Below are positions 63,900 to 64,000 of a stretch of DNA of 64,000 nt, one piece after another. Origin of the DNA: Picosynechococcus sp. PCC 7003 (GTDB lineage: Bacteria > Cyanobacteriota > Cyanobacteriia > Cyanobacteriales > MRBY01); assembly GCF_001693255.1 (NCBI RefSeq), contig NZ_CP016474.1, positions 1,320,661 through 1,384,660 on the forward strand. The letters are read 5' to 3'. Every line of letters begins with the position of its first letter. The first letter of the stretch is position 1. Made by a program: the position numbers and the translations under genes. The notes under the pieces were generated by a model that searched no databases, had not been told where the DNA came from, and saw nothing but the letters and a program-made list of their open reading frames with translations.

Positions 63900-63998
63900 C
63901 TAGCCAACTTCACAGGTTAAAGGACAGGCTGCAAAAACAGAATCCGATGCTACCTCTGCATTTCCATGGAGCCAAGTTAGCCAAGTAACTTCCTGGGG
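63900..63998 (-). CDS. 3' end of an unknown gene (partial, runs off the window)
   Basis: An open frame reading in from the right edge encodes 32 residues, PQEVTWLTWLHGNAEVASDS then VFAACPLTCEVG, and a TAG stop at 63900-63902. The downstream terminator supports a real gene. The two cysteines four apart (CPLTC) near the C-terminus are distinctive, but I cannot name a family from this short stretch. Confidence 0.5.
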   Translation of the reverse strand, partial: PQEVTWLTWLHGNAEVASDSVFAACPLTCEVG

Positions 63999-64000
63999 GT

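Overview
The window is chromosomal DNA from a unicellular marine or euryhaline cyanobacterium, most like Synechococcus sp. PCC 7002 (Picosynechococcus). The evidence is the very frequent palindrome GCGATCGC (HIP1) inside genes, photosynthesis genes (psb28, cp12, menE, a Rieske/FAD carotenoid-type oxidoreductase, txlA) and many small proteins found only in cyanobacteria. The species assignment is inference. Most of the window is a dense, ordinary core genome with short operons, many convergent gene pairs and few mobile sequences.

Layout. 1-8.1 kb: end of rnj, a membrane coiled-coil protein, dnaB, ruvA, rpiA, an RRM RNA-binding protein, lysC, a 25-aa membrane peptide facing lysC, and tRNA-Phe. 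8.2-16.1 kb: DUF3177 protein, cp12, dnaN, a membrane-anchored class A beta-lactamase-like protein, and a very large hybrid histidine kinase with an ethylene-receptor-like sensor. 16.2-24.1 kb: secA, psb28, holB, a sugar-type ABC permease, thiL and a possibly self-regulating DNA-binding protein. 24.1-35 kb: GH38 alpha-mannosidase, SGNH hydrolase, menE, DUF3593, the Rieske/FAD oxidoreductase, prmA, serA, rimM. 35-43.2 kb: txlA, a small exported protein, a decayed IS200/IS605 element that removed the start of a VOC-family gene, a TsaC/YrdC protein, DUF2301, a phasin-like protein, a ferredoxin, mnmH, a DinG-like protein lacking its ATPase motifs, and 5-FTHF cyclo-ligase coupled to a broken ynfA. 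43.3-48.5 kb is the most accessory part: a short non-autonomous IS605-like element, an acidic repeat lipoprotein, small membrane proteins, CRP- and TetR-type regulators, a secreted protein and ppa. 48.6-64 kb: DUF815 ATPase, EVE-domain protein, tatC, response regulator, DUF985 cupin, CIA30 protein, a pentapeptide-repeat operon, a probable small RNA, ftsW, valS, wecB and the 3' end of an unknown gene.

How the genes relate. Replication and repair functions (dnaB, ruvA, dnaN, holB) are scattered rather than clustered. Export functions (secA, tatC), carbon metabolism (rpiA, cp12), amino acid synthesis (lysC, serA) and translation genes (valS, rimM, prmA, mnmH, tRNA-Phe, tsaC-like) are interleaved. 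Convergent genes are packed so tightly that some share stop-codon bases.

The most interesting observations are a minus-strand transcription unit at 56.39-56.54 kb (promoter, terminator, CU-rich anti-Shine-Dalgarno stretch, RpaB-box-like sequence) resembling the photosynthesis sRNA PsrR1; two IS200/IS605 relics with matching right-end signals that disrupt neighbouring genes and may keep omega-RNA-like segments; an ethylene-receptor-like sensor with a substituted key Asp; and a DinG-family protein whose ATPase motifs are gone. No CRISPR array, prophage or complete transposase was seen.
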